From NCBI GenBank assembly GCA_035763085.1, contig DASUBV010000132.1, positions 1 through 44,611 of the forward strand: a stretch of DNA of 44,611 nt, given 5' to 3'. The notes under the pieces are model-generated. The model saw nothing but the letters and a program-made list of their open reading frames with translations. It was not told the origin of the DNA and made no database searches. This document shows positions 22,791 to 29,856 of the stretch, piece after piece; within the stretch, counting starts at the first letter, position 1, and each line of letters starts with the position of its first letter. The stretch is from DASUBV01 sp035763085. GTDB taxonomy: Bacteria; Actinomycetota; Actinomycetes; Streptosporangiales; Streptosporangiaceae. The translations under genes were made by a program, and so were the position numbers.

Positions 22791-24311
22791 TCAGGCCGTA
22801 CGGTCCGGCAGCCAGACGCGGACTGTAGTGCCGTGGCCCGGCCAGGATTCCAGCGTTGCCCGGCCACCGTGCGCGTGCGCGATGGCCTGCACGATCGACA
22901 GGCCCAGGCCGCTGCCGCTCCGCCCGGCATCGGGGCCGGAGCCGTGCCCGGGCTCGGGCGCGGGATCGCTGTCCTCGCAGTCGGCGGCCCGGTGGAACCG
23001 GTCGAAGGCCCGGGCGGCGTCCTCGGCGGACATGCCGGGCCCCGAGTCGGCCACCTCGACGAGGATGCCGCCGGTGATGGCGCCCAGCCGGACCGCCACC
23101 GGCGCGCTGACCGGTGTGTGCGCCCGGACGTTGGCCAGCAGGTTGGCCAGCACCTGGCGGATCCTCTTCTCGTCCACGACAGCGACCAGGCGCGGCGGGG
23201 CCTCGGCGCGTACTGGCCGCTGCGGCTCGACGGCTACCGCGTCGGCGACGGCGTCGCGGACGACGGCAGCCAGGTCGGTCTCGGCCAGGTCCAGGGAGGA
23301 GGTCCGGTCCAGCCGGGCCAGCTCCAGCAGCTCGGCGACCAGCGTGCTCATCCGCTGCGCCTCCTGCTCGATCCGGCGCATCGCGTTCGGCAGCTGGTCG
23401 GGGCCGAGCGCCCCCTGCCGGTACAGCTCGGCGTAGCCGCGGATGGTGGTCAGCGGCGTCCGCAGCTCGTGCGAGGCATCGGCGGCGAACTCGCGCACCT
23501 TCTGCTCCGAGCGCAGCCGCGCGCCGAAGGCCTGCTGGATCCGGTCGAGCATGGTGTTGATGGCCGAGGCCAGCAGGCCGACCTCGGTCTGCTCGCCGGC
23601 GTCCGGCATCCGCGCGGTCAGGTCCCCGCGGGTGGTGATGTCGTGCGCGGTGCCGGCCATCTGGCCCAGCGGCTCCAGGCCCCGCCCGATCAGCCACTCG
23701 CCGCCGATGGCCAGCAGCGCGATCAGCGCTCCTCCGGTGATCAGCTCGGCGATGATGAAGCCGCGCACCTGCCGGGTGGCGGCGCTGGTGGCCTGCGCCA
23801 CGATGAGCACGCCAGGCGTGCCGGACTGGCTGCGGGTGACCAGCCGGGCGACCGCCAGCAGCCGCGGGCCGCCGGGAATGCTCAGCGCGAACGGCTCGGA
23901 CGGCGTCTTGCGCAGCCGCGCCCGGTAGCGCAGCTGGCTGGTGCCCAGCTGCCGGGATACCTCGCCGGCCAGCTCGATGGTGAGGCCGCTGGTCCCGGTG
24001 AGCGGCTGGACGCGCAGCGGCAGCCGGGTGATCAGGACCGCCGCGTAGCCGTGCGGGTTGCTGGCGATCTCGGCCGGGCTGATGGCGGACTCGGCGATCA
24101 GGTTGCCGCGGAACTGCTGGGTCACGTTCCGGGCCAGGATCACCGTGCTGACCGTGCCCATGATCAGCAGGAACATGGTGGTCACCGCGGTCAGCAGCAC
24201 GAGCATGCGGGCCCGCAGCGACAGCCGCCGCGTGCTCCGGCCGCCGCCGGCGGCGTCCCGGCCCGCGGTGACGCCCGCGGCGGGCTGGCTGGCCGCCCCC
24301 GGGGCGCTCAC
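22791..24311 (-). CDS. OmpR-class sensor histidine kinase
   Basis: 506 residues. Transmembrane helix 1 is at ~36-60 (MLVLLTAVTTMFLLIMGTVS), with an extracytoplasmic sensor of ~125 residues (61-182) and helix 2 at ~184-205. Next come a HAMP domain (~207-262, GRGLEPLGQMAGTAHDI), HisKA with His281 in ADASHELRTPL, and HATPase_c (N-box NLLANVRAHTP, G1 DSGPGMS, F-box AFDRFHRA, G2 GSGLGLSIV). An acidic/Gly-rich stretch (DCEDSDPAPEPGHGSGP) lengthens the ATP lid between the F- and G2-boxes. Its ATG overlaps the regulator's stop by four bases. The signal is unknown; the sensor part matches no family I recognise. Confidence 0.93.
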   Translation of the reverse strand: MSAPGAASQPAAGVTAGRDAAGGGRSTRRLSLRARMLVLLTAVTTMFLLIMGTVSTVILARNVTQQFRGNLIAESAISPAEIASNPHGYAAVLITRLPLRVQPLTGTSGLTIELAGEVSRQLGTSQLRYRARLRKTPSEPFALSIPGGPRLLAVARLVTRSQSGTPGVLIVAQATSAATRQVRGFIIAELITGGALIALLAIGGEWLIGRGLEPLGQMAGTAHDITTRGDLTARMPDAGEQTEVGLLASAINTMLDRIQQAFGARLRSEQKVREFAADASHELRTPLTTIRGYAELYRQGALGPDQLPNAMRRIEQEAQRMSTLVAELLELARLDRTSSLDLAETDLAAVVRDAVADAVAVEPQRPVRAEAPPRLVAVVDEKRIRQVLANLLANVRAHTPVSAPVAVRLGAITGGILVEVADSGPGMSAEDAARAFDRFHRAADCEDSDPAPEPGHGSGPDAGRSGSGLGLSIVQAIAHAHGGRATLESWPGHGTTVRVWLPDRTA

Positions 24312-25045
24312 CCGCCCGGCCCGGCTTGCTCCCGGTGCCGCGGCCGGAAGCTGTAGCCGACGCCGCGCTGGGTGTAGATCAGCGGCGGGCCGAGCGGGTC
24401 GAGCTTGCGGCGCAGGTAACTGACATAGGTCTCGACCACCTGCGACTCACCGGAGTAGTCCCAGCCCCAGACGTTCTCCAGCAGCTGGGCCCGGGTCAGC
24501 ACCCGGCCCTCGTGCCGCATCAGGTAGGCCAGCAGCCGGAACTCGGTCGGCGACAGGTCAACGGGCACGCCCGCCCGGTGCACGGTCCACCGGTCCTCAT
24601 CGAGCTCGACATCACCGGCGCGCAGCGGGCCGGCCGCTCCGGGCGGCGCGTCAGGGGCGGCCCGCGACGCGCGGCGCAGCACCGCGCGCACCCGGGCGAC
24701 CAGTGCTTCCACCGAGAACGGCTTGGTCACGTAGTCGTCCCCGCCGATAGCCAGGCCGGTCACGGTGTCGGACGAGGTATCCCGGGCGGTCAGGAAGATG
24801 ACCGGCACCTCGTTGCCGGCAGCCCGCAGGCGGCGGCAGACCTCGAACCCGTCCATGTCCGGCAGCATCACGTCCAGGACGATGAGGTCGGGCCGGCTGC
24901 TCCCGGCCTGCCGCAGCGCATCCCGGCCGCTGGCCGCGGTGGTGACCGAGCAGCCGTGGAACTTCAGCGCCACCTGGACCAGCTCGCGGATGTTCGGCTC
25001 GTCGTCCACGACGAGGACCTGCGGGATTCGGTCGCTGTCTGTCAT
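24308..25045 (-). CDS. OmpR/PhoB-family response regulator
   Basis: 245 residues. The receiver domain (1-125) has Asp14-Asp15, phosphoacceptor Asp58 in VLDVMLPDMDG, Thr in FLTARD and Lys in YVTKPFS. The winged helix (~145-238) has LSPTEFRLLAYLMRHEGRVL, WGWDYSGESQVVETYVSYLR and RGVGYSF. It resembles the actinobacterial TcrA/PrrA-type regulators. The gene is upstream of its kinase in an ATGA overlap. No clear Shine-Dalgarno precedes the ATG. A terminator hairpin separates it from the DUF5666-like gene, so the pair is its own transcription unit. Confidence 0.94.
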   Translation of the reverse strand: MTDSDRIPQVLVVDDEPNIRELVQVALKFHGCSVTTAASGRDALRQAGSSRPDLIVLDVMLPDMDGFEVCRRLRAAGNEVPVIFLTARDTSSDTVTGLAIGGDDYVTKPFSVEALVARVRAVLRRASRAAPDAPPGAAGPLRAGDVELDEDRWTVHRAGVPVDLSPTEFRLLAYLMRHEGRVLTRAQLLENVWGWDYSGESQVVETYVSYLRRKLDPLGPPLIYTQRGVGYSFRPRHREQAGPGG

Positions 25046-25238
25046 GAGGAACTCGGGTCATTTCCGGTGCGCTGGGGTCGGGCGGGGCGTGGGCGGCCGC
25101 CCGCCTCGTGGCGGCGCGGAGCCGGGCATCGGGGGCTTGCCGGGCACGCCGGGGCACGGCACGCAATACGGGCTGTCGGGCTGAGAGGTTACCCGCGTCC
25201 GGCGATCGCGGCCATCGGGCTGACCAGGGTCGGAAACA

Positions 25239-25277
25239 GCTCCTGGCCCCGCCGCTGTACGCGGCGGGGCCAGGAGC
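25239..25277. terminator. Perfect 17-bp hairpin terminator behind the DUF5666-like gene
   Basis: GCTCCTGGCCCCGCCGC (25239-25255) and GCGGCGGGGCCAGGAGC (25261-25277) are perfect inverse complements around a TGTAC loop. It should end leftward transcription of the DUF5666-like gene before the two-component pair. The right arm contains the first copy of the 15-bp tandem repeat. Confidence 0.85.
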
Positions 25278-25357
25278 CTGCGGGCCAGGAGCCTGCGGGC
25301 CAGGAGCCTGCGGGCCAGGAGCCTGCGGGCCAGGAGCCTGCGGGCCAGGAGCCTGCG
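25268..25357. repeat. Six tandem copies of a 15-bp unit
   Basis: GGCCAGGAGCCTGCG is repeated six times without change (starts 25268, 25283, 25298, 25313, 25328, 25343) and is followed by GGCTGGCTGG. The first copy doubles as part of the terminator's right arm, and each further copy could pair its GGCCAGGAGC with the single left arm GCTCCTGGCC. Perfect identity means recent slippage expansion. Confidence 0.95.
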
Positions 25358-25383
25358 GGCTGGCTGGCCAGGCTGGTGCGGGT

Positions 25384-26325
25384 TCAGCTAGCCGGGCTGG
25401 ACGACGAAGCGCCAGCGGCGGCCGGGCGGATGACGATCAGGCGGGCGTCGTCGGCACCGCTGACCACTGGGCCGCCGGCGAAGACCCGCTGCCCGGCGGC
25501 CAGGCTGGTGGCAGTGGTCTTCTTGCCGCCCTCGCGGATCACCGTGTTGCTGACCAGGTGCCAGGTCCAGGTGGTGCCATCGGCGGCCCGCACGGTCACG
25601 GTGCCGCTGGCGACCGACTCGATGGTGCCGCGCTCGAAAGCCAGCGTCTTGATGCCCTTCTTGGTCTGGAAGGTGAACTGGCCGTGGATGCCGCGCAGCA
25701 GCAGCCGGGTCCGGGCCAGCCGGTGCCGGCAGACGGCCCGCAGGCCGCGCGCGGCGATCGAGTGCCGGGCGGCGCGGCGCAGGGCGCGCCGGGGATGGGC
25801 GCGCACCCAGCGCCGGATCGCTGCGCGGTGTGCGCGCACCCACTGCCGGATCGCCGCGCACGGGTGCGCCGCGGCGGCACCGGCAGGGCCGGCTGCCTGG
25901 GCCGCCGCCGGCGACGCGGCGGCCATCTCGGCGCTGTTCGGGGAGTCGGCCGAGCTGAGCACGGTGTTGAGCACGGCCGCCTGGCTGCCCGGAGCGGCCG
26001 CGCCGGTACCGTCGCCGGCCTGGCCTGCCGCTCCGCCCTGGCTGGCGGCGCCCGGATGGCCGGCCAGGCTCAGCTGGGCGGGGCCGCCGGCGGCCAGCGC
26101 GACGGCCGTGCCGCCGCCGATGAGGACCGCGGCCGCGGCCAGGCCGATTCCCCACCGCGTGGCCCGGCCCGGCCGGCGCGGGCCGCCGCCGGGCCCCGTG
26201 CCGCCGGGTCCGCCCGTGCCGCCGGGCCCGGCCGGACCGCCCGGCTGGAAGGGAGGCTGACCGCCCGCTGCCCGGAACTGCTGGGTCGGAGGGTTGTCTG
26301 CGGAGTCACGGTTCTGGTTGCTCAT
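25384..26325 (-). CDS. Membrane-anchored DUF5666-like protein with cationic repeats
   Basis: 313 residues from the ATG at 26325 (MSNQNRDSADN); an ATG four codons earlier is equally possible, and neither has a clear ribosome-binding site. Residues 1-55 are Gly/Pro-rich and cytoplasmic, and a single membrane helix lies at ~58-79 (WGIGLAAAAVLIGGG). The outside part has a low-complexity stretch (80-155), then an Arg-rich segment with two near-identical decapeptides AAIRQWVRAH (157-166) and AAIRRWVRAH (168-177) and two Cys (156, 199). The C-terminal domain (~215-300, FERGTIESVASGTVTVRAAD, GTTWTWHLVSNT, SLAAGQRVFAGG) resembles the β-rich DUF5666. Function unknown; the position beside a two-component pair suggests a target or accessory. 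Confidence 0.78.
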   Translation of the reverse strand: MSNQNRDSADNPPTQQFRAAGGQPPFQPGGPAGPGGTGGPGGTGPGGGPRRPGRATRWGIGLAAAAVLIGGGTAVALAAGGPAQLSLAGHPGAASQGGAAGQAGDGTGAAAPGSQAAVLNTVLSSADSPNSAEMAAASPAAAQAAGPAGAAAAHPCAAIRQWVRAHRAAIRRWVRAHPRRALRRAARHSIAARGLRAVCRHRLARTRLLLRGIHGQFTFQTKKGIKTLAFERGTIESVASGTVTVRAADGTTWTWHLVSNTVIREGGKKTTATSLAAGQRVFAGGPVVSGADDARLIVIRPAAAGASSSSPAS

Positions 26326-26367
26326 GGCGACGAGCATGTCCGGGTGCCATGGGAGATCCCGCCGCCG

Positions 26368-26388
26368 TTCCCGGGAACACCCCGGGAA
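26368..26388. terminator. Short hairpin between argS and the DUF5666-like gene
   Basis: TTCCCGGG and CCCGGGAA pair around an AACAC loop. It lies just behind the argS stop on the minus strand and may be its terminator, or part of the DUF5666-like gene's leader region. Confidence 0.45.
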
Positions 26389-26421
26389 GACCCCGAGGAT
26401 TCGGCTGGCCGCGCCGGCGTC

Positions 26422-28158
26422 CTACATGCGCACGGGCACCGGGATGCCGAGCAGGCCGAGCCCGGTCTCCAGGACGCGCAGGGTCAGGCCGGCCAGCGCC
26501 AGCCGTGAGTCCCGCACCGCCGGGGCGGCCTGCAGCACCGGGCACTGCTCGTAGAACGTCGTGAAGCTACTCGCGACGTCGAACAGGTAGGCGGCCAGCT
26601 TGTGCGGCTCCGCCCCGGCCACCACCTCGTCGATAGCCCGGCCGAGGCCGAGCAGCCGCAGCGCCAGGGCCCGCTCGGCCGGGTCGGCGGCCGTGATCGG
26701 CCCGGCGGCCGCGGCGGGCTCCAGGCCGGCCTTGTGGAAGATGGACCGGATCCGCGCCGTCGCGTACTGCAGGTACGGGCCGGTGTTACCGGTCAGCGCC
26801 AGCAGCCGGTCAAAGTCCAGCGCGTAGCTCGACTCCCGGGCGACGGACAGATCCCCGTACTTCAGTGCGCCGATGCCGACAGCCTCGGCGATCTGCTGCC
26901 GCTGCTCGGGGTCGTCGTAGCGGTCCTTGATGACCTCCTCGGCCCGCTCGACCGCCTCGTCGATCAGCGTGATCAGCTTGACCGAGGTGCCCGACCGGGA
27001 CCGGAACCGCTTGCCGTCCGCCCCGGTGACCAGCCCGATGCTCGCGTGCTCGGCGCGGACGCCGTCGGTGAGCCAGCCCGCCTGCCGCGCTACGGCGAAC
27101 ACCATGGAGAAGTGCAGCGCCTGCTCCGAGCCGACGACGTAGATGATCCGCTGGACGTGCAGGTCCCGGATGCGGTAGCGGATCGCGGCCATGTCCGTGG
27201 AGCCGTAGCCGTAGCCGCCGTCGCTCTTGCGCAAGATGATCGGCAGCGGGCTGCCGTCCCGGCCGGTGAATCCGGGCGGGAACGCGCACAGCGCGCCGTC
27301 GCTCATGACCGCGATGCCGGCCGACTCCAGCTCGGCGCACACGTCGGCGAGCATCGGGTTGTAAAAGCTCTCCGGGGCCAGGTCGGCGTCGGTCAGCGTG
27401 ACTCCGAGGCGCCGGTAGACCGTGTTGTAGTACTGCTGGCTGTCGCCGACCAGGATCTGCCACAGCCGGAGCGTCTCGGGGTCGCCGGACTGCAGGGCGA
27501 CCACCCGGCGGCGGGCCCGGCCGGCAAACGCCGGATCGGTGTCGAACTTGGCCTTGGCCGCCTGGTAGAAGGGGTTGATCTCGCCTGCGGCGAGCAGGTC
27601 GTAGGTCGCCTGCTCCCCCTCGTCCTGCATGTGCTCGAGCAGCATGCCGAACTGGGTGCCCCAGTCCCCGATGTGATTGGCGCGGATCACCTCATGGCCG
27701 AGGAACTCCAGGGTTCGCACGACGGCGTCGCCGACGACGGTGGTCCGCAGGTGGCCGACGTGCATTTCCTTGGCCACGTTGGGTGCCGAGTAGTCGACGA
27801 CGATCTTCTGCGGGCTCGCGGCCCGCGCGACGCCCGCCCGCTCGTCCCCGAGCAGGCTGCTCGCGGTAGCGGAGATCCACGCGTCCCGGAGGGTGATGTT
27901 GATGAAGCCGGGACCGCTGACCTCCGCGGTGGCGACCGCGCCCGCCGGGTCGGAACTGGCTAGCCGGGCTGCGATCGCGGCGGCGATGTCCCGCGGCGGG
28001 CGCCCGGCCGCCTTGGCCAGCGACAGGGCCACGTTGGACTGATAGTCGGCAAACTGGGACGGGCGGATGAGCGGATCGGAGTGCGCGTACTGCTCGCCGA
28101 GTTCGGCGGCGAGCGCATCTTGCACCAGCTGCGCGAGTGTCTGCTCCGGATCCGTCAC
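26422..28158 (-). CDS. argS: Arginyl-tRNA synthetase
   Basis: 578 residues, class Ia. The N-terminal additional domain (Add1, ~1-115) has GPGFINITL. The catalytic domain starts with SAPNVAKEMHVGHLRTT, where HVGH (133-136) is the HIGH motif. VGADGKRFRSRSGTSVKL holds the degenerate KMSKS region, as usual in ArgRS. The C-terminal helical anticodon domain ends in PVPVRM, the typical terminal Met. It charges tRNA-Arg and needs the tRNA for activation. It is downstream of plsX on the same strand (71 bases apart). Confidence 0.97.
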   Translation of the reverse strand: MTDPEQTLAQLVQDALAAELGEQYAHSDPLIRPSQFADYQSNVALSLAKAAGRPPRDIAAAIAARLASSDPAGAVATAEVSGPGFINITLRDAWISATASSLLGDERAGVARAASPQKIVVDYSAPNVAKEMHVGHLRTTVVGDAVVRTLEFLGHEVIRANHIGDWGTQFGMLLEHMQDEGEQATYDLLAAGEINPFYQAAKAKFDTDPAFAGRARRRVVALQSGDPETLRLWQILVGDSQQYYNTVYRRLGVTLTDADLAPESFYNPMLADVCAELESAGIAVMSDGALCAFPPGFTGRDGSPLPIILRKSDGGYGYGSTDMAAIRYRIRDLHVQRIIYVVGSEQALHFSMVFAVARQAGWLTDGVRAEHASIGLVTGADGKRFRSRSGTSVKLITLIDEAVERAEEVIKDRYDDPEQRQQIAEAVGIGALKYGDLSVARESSYALDFDRLLALTGNTGPYLQYATARIRSIFHKAGLEPAAAAGPITAADPAERALALRLLGLGRAIDEVVAGAEPHKLAAYLFDVASSFTTFYEQCPVLQAAPAVRDSRLALAGLTLRVLETGLGLLGIPVPVRM

Positions 28159-28229
28159 CTGACCAGCCTATCGGCCCTGCCTAGCGAATTAGCTCGGTGA
28201 CGGCGCTTCGCCGGCGGCACCGGGCCGGG

Positions 28230-29420
28230 TCAGGTGCGGCGCAGGAAGTGGCCGCCGCGCGCCGGGCCGAGGCGCTCCCGGATCTTGTCGGTGATGCCCG
28301 CGCTGGCCAGGTCCTCGGCCAGCGCGATCGCGGCCGCCGCGCCCCTGGCCGCCGCTGCGCCGTGCGCGATGACGATGGTTCCCTCCAGGCCCAGTAGCGC
28401 TGCGCCGCCGTAGGCCTCGGGATCGAGCCGTTCGCGTAGCCGGCGCAGCGCGCGCCGCTGCAGCAGGGCGCCGAGCCGGGCGGCCGCCGAGCCGCCCAGC
28501 GTCTCGCGCAGCTGGTGCGCGGCGAAGCTGGCGGTGCCCTCCAGCGTCTTGAGCGCCACGTTGCCGGTGAAGCCGTCGGCCACGATCACGTCGACCCGCG
28601 CGGTCAGCAGGTCAGTGCCCTCGACGTTGCCGGCGAAGTTGATCGGCAGGCCGCCGTGCGGCGGGCCGGCCGCCAGCAGCTCATGTGCGCGCCGGGCCAG
28701 CTTGTTGCCCTTGCCGGGCTCCGCGCCGATGGTGAGCAGCCCGACCCGCGGCTCGGCGATGCCGCACGCGGCCTGGGCATAGGCCACGCCCAGCTGAGCG
28801 AACTGCACCAGCATCTCGGGCTTGGGGTCGGCGATGGCGCCCGCGTCGACCAGCACGGTCGGCTCGGGCCGGGTCGGCAGCACCACGGCCAGCGCCGGGC
28901 GGGTAACGCCGGGCAGGGGCCGCAGCCGCAGCCGGGCGGTGGCGACGATGGCGCCGGTGGACCCGGCCGACACGACCGCCGTGGCCTGCCCGCGCCGGAC
29001 CAGCTGGCAGGCCACGGCGATGCTCGACCGGGGCCGGCGCCAGCTGGCCAGCGCGCCCTCGTCCATGCCGAGCGACTCCTCGGCCGGGACAACCCAGATG
29101 TCGGCCGGGGCTGACAGGCGGGACAGCAGCGGCCGGAGCAGGCCGGGCCGGCCGGTCAGGGCGATCCGCGTGCCGTGCTCCCGCGCCGCCGCGATCGCGC
29201 CGGCGACGATCTCGCCAGGGGCGTGGTCGCCGCCCATGGCATCCACCACGACCAGGGGCCGGGGGCCCGGGGCTGGCGCCTGATCCGCCTCCCTCGCGGC
29301 CGCTACCGGGTCAGCCGGCGGCGGCCCGGCGGCGGCCTGGCCAGGGCGTACCTCGCCGGCTGGCGCCCTGGCGCCCCCCGGCGAGCTCTGCTCAGCGCCC
29401 GGCTGCTCGGCAACCCGCAT
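28230..29420 (-). CDS. plsX: Phosphate acyltransferase PlsX
   Basis: 396 residues from the ATG at 29420, with GAGAGG about ten bases upstream. Family proteins are ~330-350 residues; the extra is a Gly/Ala/Pro-rich N-terminus of ~65 residues, so an internal GTG start near VVVDAMGG is an alternative. VVVDAMGGDHAPGEIVAGA opens the PlsX fold; SAGSTGAIVATA, GNVEGTDLL and VADGFTGNVALKTLEG are diagnostic. The enzyme makes acyl-phosphate from acyl-ACP, feeding PlsY in phospholipid synthesis at the membrane. The usual neighbours rpmF and rnc are missing; argS follows instead. Confidence 0.93.
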   Translation of the reverse strand: MRVAEQPGAEQSSPGGARAPAGEVRPGQAAAGPPPADPVAAAREADQAPAPGPRPLVVVDAMGGDHAPGEIVAGAIAAAREHGTRIALTGRPGLLRPLLSRLSAPADIWVVPAEESLGMDEGALASWRRPRSSIAVACQLVRRGQATAVVSAGSTGAIVATARLRLRPLPGVTRPALAVVLPTRPEPTVLVDAGAIADPKPEMLVQFAQLGVAYAQAACGIAEPRVGLLTIGAEPGKGNKLARRAHELLAAGPPHGGLPINFAGNVEGTDLLTARVDVIVADGFTGNVALKTLEGTASFAAHQLRETLGGSAAARLGALLQRRALRRLRERLDPEAYGGAALLGLEGTIVIAHGAAAARGAAAAIALAEDLASAGITDKIRERLGPARGGHFLRRT

Positions 29421-29559
29421 GCGGCCAAGCCTCTCATTGCAGGCGATCCGCGCGGCGGGCGGAGCGCATGACTGGTGCGGGGCGGGGAACGTGGGCGGCA
29501 CGCGGCTTACGTGCCAGCTGCGGCTGGCCCTGGGGCGGGTGCACAGGCAGGAGGACAAA

Positions 29560-29706
29560 GTGGCTCTGTGGGACAGATGCGGCAGAACCGATCACCTCGG
29601 ACGTAACCGCTCCCGTAGGGTTGGCCTGGGACCTGGGTATAACCCAGTGGGGGACACGGCAAGCACAGGCAACTCTCGGCTTTCCCTGAGCGTTTTCAAA
29701 CTGTGA
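29560..29706 (+). CDS. Possible small ORF/leader peptide upstream of the KamA-like gene
   Basis: A perfect AGGAGG (29549-29554) stands five bases before GTG 29560, which opens 48 codons (VALWDRCGRTDHLGRNRSRR, VGLGPGYNPVGDTASTGNSR, LSLSVFKL). No family is recognised. Against it: third-position G/C is only about 60 %, with AGA codons, unlike all confident genes here. It contains the inverted repeat CTGGGT-ATA-ACCCAG (29633-29647). It could be a young gene, a leader peptide for the radical-SAM gene 150 bases on, or chance. Confidence 0.3.
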   Translation: MALWDRCGRTDHLGRNRSRRVGLGPGYNPVGDTASTGNSRLSLSVFKL

Positions 29707-29771
29707 CCGCTTTCCATGCTCTGGCTGAAGCGAACAGCCAGTCAGCAGCGTCTCAGGGACAGACCGGGGCT

Positions 29772-29792
29772 CAGCGGGGGACACCCCCGCTG
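29772..29792 (+). promoter_or_regulatory. Perfect hairpin in the leader of the KamA-like gene
   Basis: CAGCGGGGG and CCCCCGCTG pair perfectly (9 bp) around an ACA loop, 64 bases before the ATG at 29857. It may end a short transcript (attenuator) or be part of a structured 5' leader. I could not match the 29560-29856 region to a riboswitch class by eye. Confidence 0.5.
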
Positions 29793-29856
29793 GCGGCATC
29801 ACGGAGTCTCGGGACCGGCGACGACGCCGGGCCCGGCGGCGACCGGAAGGAGCTGC

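Noticed and set aside
24326..26260. 644-codon plus-strand frame containing AGQEP repeats
   Set aside because: It crosses the regulator, the tandem repeat and the DUF5666-like gene in antisense; the repeat peptide is just the 15-bp array translated.
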